From positions 1 through 25,409 of the forward strand of contig JAVVEZ010000048.1 of assembly GCA_032250895.1 (NCBI GenBank): DNA of 25,409 nt. The letters are read 5' to 3'. The DNA comes from JAVVEZ01 sp032250895 (GTDB taxonomy: Bacteria > Pseudomonadota > Gammaproteobacteria > Pseudomonadales > Pseudohongiellaceae). Numbering within the stretch: the stretch's first letter is position 1; each line of letters starts with the position of its first letter. A model generated the notes under the pieces. That model was not told the DNA's origin. It searched no databases and saw only the letters and a program-made list of their open reading frames with translations. Position numbers and translations under genes: made by a program. This document shows, piece after piece, positions 23,520 through 25,409 of this stretch.

Positions 23520-25409
23520 TCAATGCTCGCCGGCCGGGCCGCCAATCGGGCTTTTCTTGTCAACGGGCACTTCCGGGCCGGCATCCTGCGAGTCAGGGCG
23601 AATATCATTATCCCAGTCAGCGGGAGGTCGTGGCTTTTTACCGTTCATGATGTCATCAATCTGCCGGGCATCGATGGTTTCATATTCCAGCAGGGCGTCT
23701 TTCATGGCCTCCAGCTTTTCCCGGTTATCTTCCAGCAGCGTTTTTGCCCTGCCATAGCAGGTATCGATAATGGCCCGCACTTCTTCATCGATCATGCGGG
23801 TCGTCTCGGAAGAGAAGCGTTTGTTGCTGCCGCCGGCACTGCGTCCCAGAAAAACCTCATCCGGATCGTCATTATATTCGAGTGGTCCCAGCTTTTCTGA
23901 CAAGCCCCACTTGGTCACCATGTTATGCGCCATACTGGTAGCCCGGTGAATATCATTGGACGCTCCGGTCGTCACACCTTCACTGCCCAGGGTCATCTCT
24001 TCAGCGATGCGACCGCCATACAGGCTGCAAATCTGGCTCAGTATGCTTTGTTTGCTATGGCTGTAACGATCCTCTTCGGGCAGAAACATCGTGACACCCA
24101 AAGCCCGGCCCCTGGGGATGATGCTGACCTTGTAGACGGGGTCATGCTCCGGGACCAGCCTGCCCACGATGGCATGTCCGGCCTCATGGTAGGCCGTATT
24201 GAGTTTTTCCTTGTCAGACATCACCATGGATTTACGCTCGGCGCCCATCATGATCTTGTCCTTCGCCTTCTCGAATTCCTCCATGGAAACCCGCTGCTTG
24301 CCACTTCTGGCCGCAAACAGGGCCGATTCATTGACCAGATTGGCCAGATCAGCCCCGGAAAAACCGGGCGTGGCCCGGGCGATGACCGATGCATCCATTC
24401 CTTCCGAAATGGGAACCTTGCGCATATGTACCTTGAGAATCTGTTCCCGACCCCGGATATCCGGCAAACCCACCACCACCTGGCGATCGAAACGGCCCGG
24501 CCGCAACAAGGCCGGGTCCAGCACGTCGGGGCGGTTGGTGGCAGCAATGACGATGACACCATCATTGCCTTCGAAGCCATCCATTTCCACCAGCAACTGG
24601 TTCAGGGTCTGTTCACGCTCGTCATGTCCACCGCCGACACCGGCGCCGCGATGACGGCCCACGGCATCGATTTCGTCGATGAAGATAATACAGGGAGACT
24701 GTTTTTTGGCCTGATCAAACATGTCGCGAACCCGGGAAGCACCCACGCCCACGAACATTTCCACAAAATCCGAACCGGAGATGGAGAAGAAGGGCACTTT
24801 CGCCTCGCCGGCAATGGCCTTGGCCAGCAGCGTCTTGCCCGTACCTGGCTGGCCGACCATCAGGACGCCACGGGGAATTCTGCCACCCAGGCGCTGAAAC
24901 TTGTCCGGCTCGCGCAGAAAATCCACCAGCTCCTTGACGTCATCCTTGGCCTCGTCGACACCGGCGACATCGGCAAACGTAACCTTTACCTGGTCCTCAC
25001 TGAGCATTTTGGCCTTGCTCTTGCCAAAAGCCATCGGGCCGCCCTTGCCACCGACACCTCCGCCCTGCATCTGGCGCATGAAAAACATGAAGACGGCAAT
25101 AATGATCAGAATCGGAAAACTGGCCACCAGCAATTGGGTCCAGATACTCTGTTGTTCCGGCTCGCTGCCCTTGACGCGAACATTGTGTGACAGCAGATCA
25201 TCGATCAGCCGGGGGTCCTCGATATAGGGCCGAATGGTGTTGAAGCGGGAGCCATTGCTCTTGACACCGACGATGTTGACACCACTGATGGTAACCTCGC
25301 TGATCTGTCCTGCCTGGACTTCCTTGATGAAGTCAGAGTACACCAGCTGCTCTGCAGTGGGAGCCTGATTGAAATTGTTGAATACGGTCAGCAGGACCGC
25401 AGCAATGAT
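23520..25409 (-). CDS. ftsH: ATP-dependent zinc metalloprotease FtsH (5' end outside window)
   Basis: Membrane AAA+ protease that degrades misassembled membrane proteins and regulators such as LpxC and sigma-32. 629 codons are present and the frame is open to the right edge; by comparison with E. coli about 10 N-terminal residues are missing. Order (window residues): end of the first membrane helix (IIAAVLLTVFNNF), a periplasmic domain, a second helix (about 93-111, LLVASFPILIIIAVFMFFM), Walker A GQPGTGKT (186-193; many homologues have GPPGTGKT), Walker B IIFIDEID, the second region of homology TNRPDVLDPALLRPGRFDRQ, and the zinc site HEAGH (408-412). The tail is Pro/Asp-rich. A GTG at 25343 is internal and not the start. 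folP follows. Confidence 0.97.
   Translation of the reverse strand: MIAAVLLTVFNNFNQAPTAEQLVYSDFIKEVQAGQISEVTISGVNIVGVKSNGSRFNTIRPYIEDPRLIDDLLSHNVRVKGSEPEQQSIWTQLLVASFPILIIIAVFMFFMRQMQGGGVGGKGGPMAFGKSKAKMLSEDQVKVTFADVAGVDEAKDDVKELVDFLREPDKFQRLGGRIPRGVLMVGQPGTGKTLLAKAIAGEAKVPFFSISGSDFVEMFVGVGASRVRDMFDQAKKQSPCIIFIDEIDAVGRHRGAGVGGGHDEREQTLNQLLVEMDGFEGNDGVIVIAATNRPDVLDPALLRPGRFDRQVVVGLPDIRGREQILKVHMRKVPISEGMDASVIARATPGFSGADLANLVNESALFAARSGKQRVSMEEFEKAKDKIMMGAERKSMVMSDKEKLNTAYHEAGHAIVGRLVPEHDPVYKVSIIPRGRALGVTMFLPEEDRYSHSKQSILSQICSLYGGRIAEEMTLGSEGVTTGASNDIHRATSMAHNMVTKWGLSEKLGPLEYNDDPDEVFLGRSAGGSNKRFSSETTRMIDEEVRAIIDTCYGRAKTLLEDNREKLEAMKDALLEYETIDARQIDDIMNGKKPRPPADWDNDIRPDSQDAGPEVPVDKKSPIGGPAGEH

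Noticed and set aside
23465..23608. 48-residue N-terminal extension of folP through the G10/C10 tract
   Set aside because: The extension overlaps the end of ftsH, reads through homopolymers and has no similarity to dihydropteroate synthases, which begin close to ATG 23464.
23925..25190. 421-codon open frame on the plus strand across ftsH
   Set aside because: It is fully antisense to ftsH, whose AAA and zinc motifs are unambiguous. The product is His/Gly/Leu-rich with no family motif, and there is no ribosome site.

Overview
The window reads as chromosomal core DNA of a gammaproteobacterium, probably outside the Enterobacterales. Every recognisable gene is housekeeping, and the two gene orders are ones I associate (from memory) with Pseudomonas-like genomes: 16S rRNA-tyrS-mepM-anmK-erpA-bactofilin-coiled-coil membrane protein-argC-hemJ, and ftsH-folP-glmM-tpiA-secG-tRNA-Leu-tRNA-fMet-rimP-nusA-infB-rbfA-truB-rpsO-pnp. 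A tpiA between glmM and secG is typical of pseudomonads rather than E. coli. Genus cannot be given from this sequence.

Layout. Positions 1-368 hold the 5' end of a 16S rRNA gene on the minus strand with its boxA/boxB leader and a strong sigma70 promoter. tyrS (minus) is divergent from the mepM-anmK pair (plus; murein hydrolase and muropeptide recycling kinase, overlapping by ATGA). anmK runs tail-to-tail into erpA (minus). A bactofilin gene and a gene for a single-pass coiled-coil protein follow on the minus strand, then argC. After a ~260-bp divergent spacer, the plus strand carries hemJ, hemL and a PfkB-type (adenosine-kinase-like) kinase, ended by a strong bidirectional terminator shared with pnp.

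From 10.3 kb to the right edge everything lies on the minus strand. Read in its own direction it is ftsH (5' end outside the window), folP, glmM, tpiA, secG, tRNA-Leu(GAG), a stable-RNA promoter, tRNA-fMet, two intrinsic terminators, rimP, nusA, infB, rbfA, truB, rpsO and pnp. This is the classical transcription/translation superoperon: ribosome maturation (RimP, RbfA), initiation (fMet tRNA, IF2), antitermination (NusA), tRNA modification (TruB), ribosomal protein S15 and RNA decay (PNPase).

No undescribed gene system, CRISPR array, prophage or intact transposon is visible. The unusual features are non-coding: (i) a 269-bp MITE-like element between rimP and nusA with 34-bp terminal inverted repeats, CTAG at both outer ends and two long internal hairpins, abutting the nusA Shine-Dalgarno; (ii) a G10/C10 inverted repeat between ftsH and folP; (iii) a structured leader and a long terminator-capped trailer around tRNA-fMet; (iv) a U1-U72 mismatch in that tRNA. 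Several starts were reassigned from longer open frames using Shine-Dalgarno position, family length and promoter placement (mepM, erpA, argC, the PfkB kinase, rimP, tpiA, folP).
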